DNA from: Nocardioides sp. zg-1228
GTDB lineage: Bacteria > Actinomycetota > Actinomycetes > Propionibacteriales > Nocardioidaceae
Assembly (NCBI RefSeq): GCF_017086465.1
Contig: NZ_CP070961.1
Coordinates: 3,100,001 to 3,164,000 of the forward strand
DNA length: 64,000 bases
Reading direction: 5' to 3'
The translations under genes were made by a program, and so were the position numbers. This document shows, piece by piece, positions 55,999 to 64,000 of this stretch (within the stretch, counting starts at the first letter, position 1; each line of letters starts with the position of its first letter). Under the pieces are notes generated by a model. That model was not told the origin of the DNA and ran no database searches. It worked only from the letters and a program-made list of their open reading frames with translations.

Positions 55999-56778
55999 TC
56001 AGCCGCCGAAGCGGCGCTCGCGGGCGGCGTACGCGCGGATCGCGCGCAGGAAGTCGACCCGGCGGAAGTCGGGCCAGAGCGCCTCGCAGAAGTAGAACTC
56101 CGAGTTGGCCGACTGCCAGAGCAGGAAGCCGCCGAGGCGCTGCTCGCCCGAGGTGCGGATCACCAGGTCGGGGTCGGGCTGGCCCTTGGTGTAGAGGTGC
56201 TCGGCGATGTGCTCGACGTCGATGCTGTCGGCCAGCTCCTCGAGCGAGGTGCCCTTCGTGGCGTGGTCGGAGAGCAGCGCGCGGACCGCGTCGGCGATCT
56301 CGCGGCGCCCGCCGTAGCCCACGGCGACGTTGACCAGCAGCCCGTCGATGTCGCGGGTCGCCTCCTCCGCCGCCTTGAGCTTCGCGGCTGTCTCGGGCGG
56401 CAGCAGGTCGAGGGCACCGACCGGGTGGATCCGCCAACGGCGTGCCTCGGCCAGCGACTCGACCGCGCCCTCGATGATCGTGAGCAGGCCGGTGAGCTGC
56501 TCGGCGGGACGGTTGGTGAGGTTGTCGCTCGAGAGCAGCCAGAGCGTGACCACCTTCACCCCGACCTCCTCGCACCAGACCAGGAGGGGACGGATGTTGT
56601 CGGCGCCGGCCTGGTAGCCCTCGGCCGTGTCGAGACCGACCGCCTTGGCCCATCGCCGGTTGCCGTCGAGCATCACGCCGACGTGCTGCGGGATCTGGTC
56701 GTGGGGCAGGCGCTTCACCACCCGGGACTCGTAGGCCGGGTAGAGCACCCGTCGCACGACGTCCTTCACGTTGATCAC
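55999..56778 (-). CDS. Isoprenyl transferase (cis-prenyl transferase family)
   Basis: The 259-residue enzyme has the family motifs HVGVMLDGNRRWAKAVG (catalytic Asp), LWLLSSDNLTNRPAEQL, VNVAVGYGGRREI and DLVIRTSGEQRLGGFLLWQSANSEFYF. It condenses IPP with an allylic diphosphate in cis, toward Z-farnesyl or polyprenyl diphosphate for cell-wall lipid carriers. The product length cannot be read safely. The start is a GTG at 56778. It is divergent from the hemolysin III gene. Confidence 0.94.
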   Translation of the reverse strand: MINVKDVVRRVLYPAYESRVVKRLPHDQIPQHVGVMLDGNRRWAKAVGLDTAEGYQAGADNIRPLLVWCEEVGVKVVTLWLLSSDNLTNRPAEQLTGLLTIIEGAVESLAEARRWRIHPVGALDLLPPETAAKLKAAEEATRDIDGLLVNVAVGYGGRREIADAVRALLSDHATKGTSLEELADSIDVEHIAEHLYTKGQPDPDLVIRTSGEQRLGGFLLWQSANSEFYFCEALWPDFRRVDFLRAIRAYAARERRFGG

Positions 56779-56858
56779 GAACCGATCGTAACGCCGGGTG
56801 TGCCGGCACTTGTCGTCGACGACTGCGCGCCTCTCGCCCTACGGGGTAGTTTTTCCGT

Positions 56859-57599
56859 ATGGACCACCCCGCCATGACCCCCCGCGACCGCGTCGAGCAC
56901 GCCGTGGACCGTGCCGGCGAGGTGATGGCCGACAAGATGGCCGAGATCAAGCCGCGCCTGCGCGGCTGGCTGCACGCCGCGACCGCTCCGATCGCCGGCG
57001 CCGCCGGCATCGTGCTCGTGGCGATGTCTCCGACCGCCTCGACCCGCATCGGATCGGCGGCGTTCGCCCTGTCCGCCCTCCTCGTCTTCACCGTCTCCGC
57101 GATCTACCACCGCGGCACCTGGTCGCCGCGCACGTGGGCCTTCCTGCGGCGCTTCGACCACGCCAACATCTTCGTGCTCATCGCCGGCACCTACACGCCC
57201 TACGCGCTGCTGTTCCTCGACGGCACCGCCCGCACGACACTGCTCGTCGTGGTGTGGTGCGCGGCCGTGGCCGGCGTGGTGTTCCGCGTGTTCTGGACCG
57301 ACGCGCCCCGCTGGCTCTACACGCCGATGTACATCGCGCTCGGCTGGGCCGCGGTCTTCTTCATCCCCCAGTTCATGGAGGGCGCCGACCGGTTCAGCAG
57401 CGGCGTCGCGGTCGCGACGCTCGTGCTGGTGGCCGTCGGCGGCGTCCTCTACACGCTGGGCGGCCTGGTCTACGGCCTCAAGCGGCCCAACCCCTCGCCG
57501 CACTGGTTCGGGTTCCACGAGGTGTTCCACTCGTTCACCGTCCTGGCGTTCGCCGCGCACTACATCGGTGTGGCGCTCGCCACCTACTCGCTGCGCTGA
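56859..57599 (+). CDS. trhA: Hemolysin III family (TrhA/YqfA-like) membrane protein
   Basis: The 246-residue protein has seven likely helices with the PAQR/HlyIII motifs: VSAIYHRGTW, RRFDHANIFVLIAGTYTPYALL and the C-terminal HEVFHSFTVLAFAAHY, whose His residues form the metal site of the superfamily. The name hemolysin is historical; a role in membrane lipid homeostasis is better supported in bacteria. The ATG at 56859 gives a cytosolic tail of about 40 residues. Confidence 0.93.
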   Translation: MDHPAMTPRDRVEHAVDRAGEVMADKMAEIKPRLRGWLHAATAPIAGAAGIVLVAMSPTASTRIGSAAFALSALLVFTVSAIYHRGTWSPRTWAFLRRFDHANIFVLIAGTYTPYALLFLDGTARTTLLVVVWCAAVAGVVFRVFWTDAPRWLYTPMYIALGWAAVFFIPQFMEGADRFSSGVAVATLVLVAVGGVLYTLGGLVYGLKRPNPSPHWFGFHEVFHSFTVLAFAAHYIGVALATYSLR

Positions 57600-57629
57600 G
57601 CGCGACCCAGGCCGAGTCCCGGGTCGTGC

Positions 57630-58553
57630 TCAGCCGAGGTTGAGCAGCGCGAACAGCACCAGCGCGGCGCCGGTGACGGCCCCCGCCAGGGCCCAGGCCG
57701 CCACCGGCGAGCGGCGCGCCAGCCACTCCGCCGTCTGGTAGGTCGCCGCGATGGCGGCCAGGGCGACGGTGACGTGGAGCAGCACCGCCAGCATCACCCC
57801 GGCGATCGCGCCCGCCGTCCGCAGCCGTCCCCAGAGCAGGCTCAGCGCCAGCGGCAGCACCACGGCCCCGGCGAAACCGCCCGCGAGCTCGACCCACCAC
57901 GGCCGCTCCCCCATCCACGGCAGGTCGACCGCGCCCCACCACGAGCGGTCGAGCAGGTCGCTCGTGGCGCTGTAGCCGAGGGAGACGATGACGGCGATCG
58001 TGAGGGCGGCGGCCACCCGGTAGGACCAGTGCCGAGCCGTCGACCAGGGCACCGCGCGGCCCATGAAGACGGTGGCCACGGTCACCGCCGACCACACGAT
58101 CCAGCGCCGGACGACGCCCGTGCCGGTGTCGGCCATCGCGTCGCGGAAGACCCGGTCGGCCTCGACCCGGTCGACCACGTGGCCCTCCGTTGAGACGTAG
58201 GACGTCGGGTCGTCGCGACCCGCCACGAGGGCGTCGTGGAGCAGCGCGGCCGGCAGGTGGGCGCCCGTCTTGGGCACCAGCCAGGTGAAGAGGGCGGGCA
58301 CGGACGTCAGGTCGGTGCGGAAGTCGGGGCGCGCCGGCACGAGCAGCTCGCCGAGGTGGCGGTCGCGGTAGGCCAGGCGTCGCGCCAGCGCGAACGTCTC
58401 GACCCCCTCGTCGGAGTGGCGCTCGAGCACGATGCGGGGGTCGGAGCCCGGATCGGGCGGCTCGCCGGGCCCGGTCGGCGTCGGCAGGGTGCCGCCGTCG
58501 TAGAACCTGCGCGGCTGCACCGCGACCTGTCCCCAGCGCTCCCGAGTGCCCAT
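57630..58553 (-). CDS. DUF1353 protein with membrane helices
   Basis: The 307-residue protein has an N-terminal DUF1353 domain (about 30-160): LARRLAYRDRHLGELLVPARPDFRTDLTSVPALFTWLVPKTGAHLPAALLHDAL. The pattern FxTDxxSVP...HDxL is diagnostic. After residue 160, about five membrane helices follow, which is an actinobacterial addition. DUF1353 alone occurs in phages and has no assigned function. The ATG at 58553 was chosen as it starts just before the domain. Confidence 0.87.
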   Translation of the reverse strand: MGTRERWGQVAVQPRRFYDGGTLPTPTGPGEPPDPGSDPRIVLERHSDEGVETFALARRLAYRDRHLGELLVPARPDFRTDLTSVPALFTWLVPKTGAHLPAALLHDALVAGRDDPTSYVSTEGHVVDRVEADRVFRDAMADTGTGVVRRWIVWSAVTVATVFMGRAVPWSTARHWSYRVAAALTIAVIVSLGYSATSDLLDRSWWGAVDLPWMGERPWWVELAGGFAGAVVLPLALSLLWGRLRTAGAIAGVMLAVLLHVTVALAAIAATYQTAEWLARRSPVAAWALAGAVTGAALVLFALLNLG

Positions 58554-58585
58554 GGCCCCAGTGTGGCGCTGCCGACCGACAGGCG

Positions 58586-59857
58586 TCAGGGGTCGAGCAG
58601 GTCGTTGCGGAACGCTCCGGCGGGGTCGAGGCGCGCACGCAGCGCCTCGAACCCAGCGCGGTCGTAGGCGCCGCCGGGGTCGCGCAGCGCCGGGGTGGCC
58701 GTGATCTTGCCCCAGTGGGCGCGCGGCTCCCACGGCGCGAGCGCGTCCTCCACCGCACGCAGTGCGGGGCGCACCAGCGCCGCGTCGGGACGCCACGTGA
58801 AGTGCGCGGCGACCGTGTCGCGGCCACGGAACGGGCTCAGCCACAGGTCGTCGGCGGCGATCGAGCGGATCTCGTGGACGAGGAGGGCCGGGGCGACCAG
58901 CGGGGCGATGGCCGTCATCGTCGGCAGCAGGTGGGGTGCAGCGGCCCTCGGCAGGAAGAGCTCGCTCTGCAGCTCCTCCCCCACGCTCGGCAGGTGCGCG
59001 GCCCGGAAGTGCGGCAGCCGCTCGTGCCACGGACCGGGCACGCCCTGCTGCGGCGACGTCGCGAGCGGGTCGACCCCCGGCACCGGGTGCAGCTCACGGT
59101 CGGCCGGGGCGCGCGAGGCCAGGCACGGCGCGAGCGCGCGAGGGCTGTCGAGGCGCTCCTTGACCCACACCGAGGTGACCCGCTCCGGGTCGGACAGGTC
59201 GGTGAACACGCTGACGCTGTCGCCGCTGGCCAGCACGGCCGGCAGCTGCTCGGCCACCTCGGCTGCGGGAAGGTCGGCCCAGACCCGCTGACGGACGTCG
59301 TAGGTGGGCTCGGTCCGCAGCCACAGCCGGGTCACCACGCCGAGCGCGCCGAGCGAGACCACGGCCCCGCGCAGGTCGGGGTCGTCGGCCCCGATGCGGA
59401 CGAGCTCGCCGGCGGACGTGACCAGCTCGAGCGCGGTGACCGCGGTCGCCAGGGAGCCGTTGTCGTCGCCGGACCCGTGGGTGCTGGTGGCGCAGGCGCC
59501 GGCCACGCTGATGTGGGGCAGCGACCCCATGGTGTGGAGCGCGCGGCCCGCGGCGTGCAGCACCGGCGCGACCTCGGCGTAGGTCGCCGCCGCCGGCACC
59601 ACCGCGACCGGCCCGTCGGGGCCGTCCTCGACCTCCACCGGCAGCCCGAGGTCGCGGGCGCTGACGTGGAGTCCGTCGGTGTCGGCGACCGTCGAGAACG
59701 AGTGGCGCGAGCCCAGGGCACGCACCCGCATCCCATCGGCCGCGGCCGCCGCGACCACCTCCTGCAGCTCGGAGGTGCTGCCGGGCGCGACCAGCTCGCG
59801 GGCGCGGTAGGTGACGTTGCCCGCCCAGTTGATGCGGGCGGGGTCGGAGGTGGTCAC
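58586..59857 (-). CDS. aldO: Alditol oxidase (AldO/xylitol-oxidase-like)
   Basis: The 423-residue vanillyl-alcohol-oxidase-family flavoprotein closely follows Streptomyces AldO. H52 in LGSRHSF aligns with the histidine that binds FAD covalently. The substrate side has STHGSG, VHEIRSIAADDLWLSP (Glu/Arg), FTW with Thr, and AHWGKITA with Lys. The stretch HPVPGVDPLATSPQQGVPGPWHERLPHFRA is also AldO-like. It oxidises sugar alcohols such as xylitol or sorbitol to aldoses with release of H2O2. Its ATG overlaps the deacetylase stop by 4 bases, making it the last gene of the LacI-GH3 operon. Confidence 0.9.
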   Translation of the reverse strand: MTTSDPARINWAGNVTYRARELVAPGSTSELQEVVAAAAADGMRVRALGSRHSFSTVADTDGLHVSARDLGLPVEVEDGPDGPVAVVPAAATYAEVAPVLHAAGRALHTMGSLPHISVAGACATSTHGSGDDNGSLATAVTALELVTSAGELVRIGADDPDLRGAVVSLGALGVVTRLWLRTEPTYDVRQRVWADLPAAEVAEQLPAVLASGDSVSVFTDLSDPERVTSVWVKERLDSPRALAPCLASRAPADRELHPVPGVDPLATSPQQGVPGPWHERLPHFRAAHLPSVGEELQSELFLPRAAAPHLLPTMTAIAPLVAPALLVHEIRSIAADDLWLSPFRGRDTVAAHFTWRPDAALVRPALRAVEDALAPWEPRAHWGKITATPALRDPGGAYDRAGFEALRARLDPAGAFRNDLLDP

Positions 59858-60525
59858 GGGTGCTCCTCGGCGCCGCCACGCGGCAGGGTGAAGTGGAATC
59901 CGTCGGCGACCTTCTCGGCGACGACGAGGGCGACGGCGTCGACGGTCGTGGCCCGGTCGCCACCGCCGTCGTGGGCCAGGACGACGGCGCCCGGGGCGAT
60001 CGCGGCGCGCAGGTGGTCCGCCAGGGTGGCCACGCTGCGATCGTCGCAGTCGTCCCAGTCGTGGATGACGTTGCCCAGCCCGAGCGGCTGCATCCCGAGC
60101 GACGCAGCCACCTGCCCGGTGCGGCCGAACGAGCCGTTGGGCGCGCGATACCAGGGCACCGCCGCGTCCGGGTCGCCCAGCGCCTCACGGATGATGCGGA
60201 GGGTGGCCAGCAGCACGGCGGCGGCCTCCTCCTCGGTGGCCGACCCGAGGTCGGCGTAGTCGAGCGAGTGGTTGCCCAGCGCGTGTCCCTCGGCCACGAT
60301 GCGGCGCAGCAGCTCGGCCCCTCCGGGGGCACGAACGCGCTGCCCGACGACACAGAAGGTGGCCGTGACGCCCAGCTCGGCGAGCACGTCGAGCAGGCGG
60401 CCGGTCTGGCGGGGGTCCGGGCCGTCGTCAAAGGTCAGCGCGGCCACCCGGCCGGTGCCCCGCGCCGCCTCGATCGGGACGGCCGTCGGCGCGGTGGCCC
60501 CGCCCGGCACGAAGCCGTCGCTCAC
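59854..60525 (-). CDS. NodB-type polysaccharide deacetylase with altered metal site
   Basis: The 223-residue protein has the NodB fold: AALTFDDGPDPRQT (catalytic base and metal Asp), GNHSLDYADL, WYRAPNGSFGRTG and VLAHDGGGDRATTVDA. In the second motif, H(S/T)xxH, the first His is present but the second is replaced by Tyr (HSLDY), so zinc binding may be changed. There is no signal peptide, suggesting a cytosolic substrate. It overlaps the GH3 gene upstream and aldO downstream by 4 bases each. Confidence 0.9.
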   Translation of the reverse strand: MSDGFVPGGATAPTAVPIEAARGTGRVAALTFDDGPDPRQTGRLLDVLAELGVTATFCVVGQRVRAPGGAELLRRIVAEGHALGNHSLDYADLGSATEEEAAAVLLATLRIIREALGDPDAAVPWYRAPNGSFGRTGQVAASLGMQPLGLGNVIHDWDDCDDRSVATLADHLRAAIAPGAVVLAHDGGGDRATTVDAVALVVAEKVADGFHFTLPRGGAEEHP

Positions 60526-62876
60526 GGTGCCTCGTCGACCTCGTCGACCTCGACGACCTCGGGCTCGAGCACGCGGTCGGGACCGACCGTCCGCTCGGAG
60601 CCGACCAGGCTCAGCGCCAGGACCGCCTCGTGGTCGGCGCTGGAGCGACCGACCCGCAGCTCGACCGCTCCGGGCTCGACGAGCCGGACGTGGTCACGGC
60701 CGGTGAACGACGTGAGGTCGGCGTGCAGCCGCAGGTCGAGTCGGCGACGTGCGCCGGGTGCCAGGTCGACCCGGACCGCCGCCACCAGGCGCTGGACCGG
60801 GCGCACCACGGAGGCGGCGCAGTCGTGGAGGTAGACCTGCACGACCTCCGAGACCTCGCGGTCGGTCTCGTTGGCCAGCTCGACGCGCACCTCGGCCACG
60901 CCGTCGGTGGGCCAGGTCGGCCCCGACAGCAGCTCCACGCCGCGCCAGGTCGCCCGCGCGTAGGCGAGGCCGTGCCCGAAGGGGAACAGGGGCGTCGGGT
61001 CGAGGGTGGTGACCTCGGTGCGGTGCGCGAGGGGCGAGCCGAGGTAGGTCGACGGCTGGACGGAGCCGGCGCCGGGGAAGCTCACGGGCAGCCGCCCGGA
61101 CGGGTTGGTGCGGCCCGAGAGCACCTCGGCGACCGCCGTCGCGCCCTCCTCGCCCAGGAAGAACCCGCACACGACGCCGGCGAGCCGGTCGGCATACGCG
61201 CTGAGGTCGTAGGGCCGCCCGACGAGCAGGACGGCGACGACGGGCGTGCCGGTCTCCAGCAGCCGGCCCAGCAGCTCCTCCTGCCGCCCGGGCAGGTGCA
61301 GGTCGGCCGCGTCGCAGCCCTCGCCCGAGGTGCCGTTGCCGAAGAGCCCGGCCCGGTCGCCGAGCACCGCGACGCACACGTCGGCGTCGCGCGCCGCGGC
61401 CACCGCCGCCTCGAGGGCGGCCTCGGGGTCGTCCGGCTCGTCGTCGACGAGGCGCGCCACCCCCACCGCGCAGCCGCGCACGTGCACGACGTCGTAGGAC
61501 CCGGCGAGCACGTCGCGCAGGGTCGGGATCGCAAGGCCCACCTCGGTGCCCGGGTGGTGGGCCAGCACGTGCATCGGGAAGGAGTAGCAGCCCAGCATCG
61601 CCTCGCCGGTGTCGGCGTTGGGCCCGACCAGCGCGACCCGGGTGCCCTCGGCGAGCGGGAGCGTGCCGTCGTTGGCCAGCAGCACGACAGAGCGCCGCGC
61701 CATGTCGCGCGCGAGAGCGCGGGCCTCCGGGGGGTCGAGGTCGACCGGACGCGCCGGGGCCGGCTCCCAGTCGGCGTCGAGGAGCCCGAGCTCGCACTTC
61801 TGCCGCAGCACGCGCCGCAGGGCGCGGTCGACGACCTTCTCGTCGACGCGGCCGTCGGCGAGCGCCTCCAGCAGCGGGGCGCCGTAGGCGTCGACCGTCG
61901 GCAGCTCGACGTCGATGCCGGCGTCCAGCGCGAGGCCGGCCGCCTCTCCGAGGTCGGCGGCCATCCGGTGCAGGGTGTGCAGGAACGCCACGGAGAAGTA
62001 GTCGGCGGCCAGCGTGCCCTCGAAGCCGAGCTGGTCGCGCAGCAGCGTGGTGAGCAGGGCCGGGTCGGCGGCCGACGGGATGCCGTCGATGTCGGTGTAG
62101 GCGTTCATCACCGAGCGGGCGCCCGCGCGCAGGGCCATCTCGAACGGCGGCAGCATCACGTCGTGGAGCTCGCGGGTGCCCATGCCGACGGGGGCGAGGT
62201 TGCGCCCGCCGCGGGACGCGGAGTAGCCGAGGAAGTGCTTGAGGGTGGCCACCACGCCGGCGGACTGCACGCCGCGCACGTAGGCCGAGGCCATCGTCCC
62301 GACGAGGTAGGGGTCCTCCCCCATCGTCTCCTCGACGCGGCCCCAACGGAGGTCGCGGGTGACGTCGAGCACCGGCGCCAGGCCCTGGTGGATGCCCAGC
62401 CGCGCCATCAGCGTGCCGATCTGCGCCCCCATCCGCTCGACGAGGTCGGGGTCGAACGCCGCCGCCCAGCTGAGCGGCGTCGGGTAGATCGTGGCGCCCC
62501 AGGCGTTGAGCCCGGTCAGGCACTCCTCGTGCACCTGCGCCGGGATGGCGAAGCGGTTGGCCGCCCGCACCTGGTCCTGCCGCTCGGCGAGCGTGCGGAG
62601 CCCGTGCTCGACCTCGACGGGCGCGGTCCCGAACGGCCGGGTCAGCTGGCCGAGGCCGTCGGCGACGATGTCCTCCCACGCCAGGTCGGGCCCCGACTCG
62701 TGCAGCATCGGCGCCATCTCGCCGGCGTCGGCGGCGAGGAGCCACACCCCGGAGAGCTGGGCGACCTTCTCGGCGGGCGTCATCCGGGCCACCAGGTCGT
62801 CGACCCGGTCGTCGATGCCCACGGTCGGGTCGCGCCATGGCTCGTGCGGGTCGGTCGGGGAGAGCGGGGCGGTCAC
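60522..62876 (-). CDS. Glycoside hydrolase family 3
   Basis: The 784-residue enzyme has the GH3 N-terminal barrel with LAPVLDVTRDLRWGRVEETMGEDPYLVG, KHFLGYSASRGGRNLAPV and the nucleophile region FEGTLAADYFSV (Asp). The C-terminal alpha/beta sandwich has VALVGPNADTGEAMLG and CDAADLHLPGRQEELL. A fibronectin III-like domain follows (PFGHGLAYARATW to the end). It cleaves beta-glucosides or beta-xylosides; there is no signal peptide, so imported oligosaccharides are the likely substrate. The GTG at 62876 overlaps the LacI stop, and its own stop overlaps the deacetylase. Confidence 0.94.
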   Translation of the reverse strand: MTAPLSPTDPHEPWRDPTVGIDDRVDDLVARMTPAEKVAQLSGVWLLAADAGEMAPMLHESGPDLAWEDIVADGLGQLTRPFGTAPVEVEHGLRTLAERQDQVRAANRFAIPAQVHEECLTGLNAWGATIYPTPLSWAAAFDPDLVERMGAQIGTLMARLGIHQGLAPVLDVTRDLRWGRVEETMGEDPYLVGTMASAYVRGVQSAGVVATLKHFLGYSASRGGRNLAPVGMGTRELHDVMLPPFEMALRAGARSVMNAYTDIDGIPSAADPALLTTLLRDQLGFEGTLAADYFSVAFLHTLHRMAADLGEAAGLALDAGIDVELPTVDAYGAPLLEALADGRVDEKVVDRALRRVLRQKCELGLLDADWEPAPARPVDLDPPEARALARDMARRSVVLLANDGTLPLAEGTRVALVGPNADTGEAMLGCYSFPMHVLAHHPGTEVGLAIPTLRDVLAGSYDVVHVRGCAVGVARLVDDEPDDPEAALEAAVAAARDADVCVAVLGDRAGLFGNGTSGEGCDAADLHLPGRQEELLGRLLETGTPVVAVLLVGRPYDLSAYADRLAGVVCGFFLGEEGATAVAEVLSGRTNPSGRLPVSFPGAGSVQPSTYLGSPLAHRTEVTTLDPTPLFPFGHGLAYARATWRGVELLSGPTWPTDGVAEVRVELANETDREVSEVVQVYLHDCAASVVRPVQRLVAAVRVDLAPGARRRLDLRLHADLTSFTGRDHVRLVEPGAVELRVGRSSADHEAVLALSLVGSERTVGPDRVLEPEVVEVDEVDEAP

Positions 62877-63916
62877 GGGGCGACACCTCCGAGGGCTCGG
62901 GTGGAACGCCGCAGCACCAGCTCGGTGCCCAGCGTGTGGTGGACGTCTGCGGGCTCGCGGCCCTCGATCAGCCCGAGGAGCATGGAGACGGCGTCGCGTC
63001 CCATCTCGCGGATGGGCTGGGCGACCGTGGTCAGCGGCGGCTCCGACAGCGCCGACTCGGGGATGTTGTCGAAGCCCACGAGCGACAGGTCGCCGGGCAC
63101 GTCGATGCCGAGCTCGCGGGCGACGTCGAGCACCGCGAGGGCCATCTGGTCGTTGGCGGCGAAGACCGCCGTGGGCCGGTCGCTGCGCCCGAGCAGCTGG
63201 TGCGCGACCTCGCGGGCCACGTCGGTCTCGAACGCGCCGCGCACGACCAGCGACTCGTCGACCGGGACGCCTGCCTCGCCGAGCGCGTCGCGGAAGCCCT
63301 GCTCGCGCAGCTGTGCCGAGACCAGGTCGGCGCGGCCCGTGACCATGCCGATGCGGGTGTGCCCGAGCTCGAGGAGGTGGCGTACGCCCGCGCTGGCGCC
63401 CTGCAGGTTGTGGGCGGTCACCGTCGGGATGGTGGTGCTGCCGGTGTGCGGGTCGATGGCGACGACGGGCCCGTCGGCGTCGACGTCGGTGACCGTCGGC
63501 GTCACCAGCACCGCCCCGTCGACCAGGGTGCCCATCAGCCGGGAGAGGTAGCGACGCTCCCACCCGACGTGCTCGTCGACCCGACCACCGGCGGAGTAGG
63601 CGACGAGCTCGAAGCCGGAGCCCCGGATGGCGTCGGCCGCTCCCTTGAGGACCTCGGTGCTGAAGGGCTCGAAGTCGGCGACCAGCACGCCGACCACGTG
63701 GGTGCGCTGGTTGCGCAGGCTGCGCGCGACGAGGCTGGTCTCGTAGCCGAGCCGCTCGATCACGCCGCTCACGTGGGCGGCGGTCACCGCGGAGATGCCG
63801 TAGCGGCCGTTGATCACCTTCGACACGGTCGAGACCGACACCCCGGCCTCGGCGGCGACCTGCTGCATGGTCACCCGGCGGGCGGTCCGCTGCCCGGTCA
63901 TCTCCACCATCCTCAT
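62873..63916 (-). CDS. LacI-family transcriptional regulator
   Basis: The 347-residue repressor has an N-terminal HTH and hinge: VTMQQVAAEAGVSVSTVSKVINGRYGISAVTAAHV. A periplasmic-binding-protein-like sensor domain follows, with VVGVLVADFEPFSTEVLKGAADAI, LLELGHTRIGMVTG and FAANDQMALAVLDVARELG, and ends DLSLVGFDNIPESALSEPPLTTV. The ATG at 63916 overlaps the upstream permease stop (TGATG); an internal ATG at 63901 has a better ribosome site (GGTGGAG). It presumably senses the sugar imported by the upstream transporter and controls this operon. Confidence 0.93.
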   Translation of the reverse strand: MRMVEMTGQRTARRVTMQQVAAEAGVSVSTVSKVINGRYGISAVTAAHVSGVIERLGYETSLVARSLRNQRTHVVGVLVADFEPFSTEVLKGAADAIRGSGFELVAYSAGGRVDEHVGWERRYLSRLMGTLVDGAVLVTPTVTDVDADGPVVAIDPHTGSTTIPTVTAHNLQGASAGVRHLLELGHTRIGMVTGRADLVSAQLREQGFRDALGEAGVPVDESLVVRGAFETDVAREVAHQLLGRSDRPTAVFAANDQMALAVLDVARELGIDVPGDLSLVGFDNIPESALSEPPLTTVAQPIREMGRDAVSMLLGLIEGREPADVHHTLGTELVLRRSTRALGGVAP

Positions 63917-64000
63917 CAGCCCTTCACCGCACCCTGCAGCCCGTTGACGATCCGACCCTGGAGGGCCAGGAAGAGTATGAGTGCGGGCAGGGTCGCCACG
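63916..64000 (-). CDS. Sugar ABC transporter permease, C-terminal fragment at window edge
   Basis: The last 27 codons of a MalG-like permease are visible, reading VATLPALILFLALQGRIVNG followed by LQGAVKG and a stop at 63916-63918. The LALQGRIVNGLQGAVKG ending is typical of carbohydrate permeases and parallels the ending of the permease at 26661-27500. The rest lies beyond the right edge. It places a sugar importer directly upstream of the LacI-GH3 operon. Confidence 0.85.
   Translation of the reverse strand, partial: VATLPALILFLALQGRIVNGLQGAVKG

Noticed and set aside
60630..63551. 973-codon plus-strand frame opposite the GH3 gene
   Set aside because: The composition is antisense-like and has no domain. 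The GH3 and LacI genes on the minus strand account for the stretch.

Overview
The window looks like a chromosomal stretch of a high-GC actinobacterium, most likely a Nocardioides or close relative (an inference; no rRNA or other marker gene is present). GC is very high, GTG starts and 4-base stop/start overlaps are common, and many families are typical of Actinobacteria: DUF6542, DUF4245, DUF1707, DUF1353, an AldO-type alditol oxidase and an ECF41 sigma factor. Nearly every base lies in or next to a gene. No tRNA, rRNA, CRISPR array, transposase or integrase was recognised.

Layout. 1-1694: minus-strand DUF4365 (DREN-like) nuclease-family gene running off the left edge. 1950-10572: ychF, a secreted HExxHxxGxxH protease, two overlapping PH-domain membrane proteins, an acyl-CoA dehydrogenase, exonuclease III and an MFS transporter. 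10636-17085: a GlxA-type regulator, rmuC, a DUF6542 protein, a YciO/Sua5 protein, ispH, xseA-xseB and a DUF4245 protein. 17218-20124: a molybdate operon (HTH-TOBE regulator, modA, modB, modC), all joined by GTGA overlaps. 20135-24268: glpX, two alpha/beta hydrolases, a palindrome cluster and galK. 24372-29938: a sugar ABC importer (binding protein, two permeases, ATPase) facing a second, orphan sugar-type ATPase across a strong terminator. 30085-36593: a DUF1707 protein, a flavoprotein, an isocitrate-lyase/PEP-mutase-like protein and a PotABCD-like importer. 36845-47079: a class I fumarase, two paralogous B12-binding MerR regulators around a small exported protein, a spermidine-synthase-like protein, a penicillin-binding protein, an ArsR/SRPBCC pair, a class II fumarase and a GNAT enzyme.

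47087-53499 looks like a variable region. It starts at a 3' remnant of an MFS exporter and ends in a double-frameshifted membrane gene. Inside are a DoxX/ECF41 sigma module, a serine hydrolase controlled by a tiny HTH protein with two perfect operators, and four small unknown ORFs on one strand. Several of the spacers between those ORFs carry a repeated motif of about 22 bases. From 53474 the normal chromosome resumes: an exported transglycosylase-like protein, PIN-PhoH, an isoprenyl transferase, hemolysin III, a DUF1353 protein, and a tightly overlapped operon of sugar permease, LacI regulator, GH3 glycosidase, NodB-type deacetylase and alditol oxidase running off the right edge.

The best leads for new biology are the paired B12/MerR regulators with four helically phased heptamers and a small exported protein between them, the small-ORF array with repeated spacers, and the DREN-like nuclease with a helical C-terminal region.
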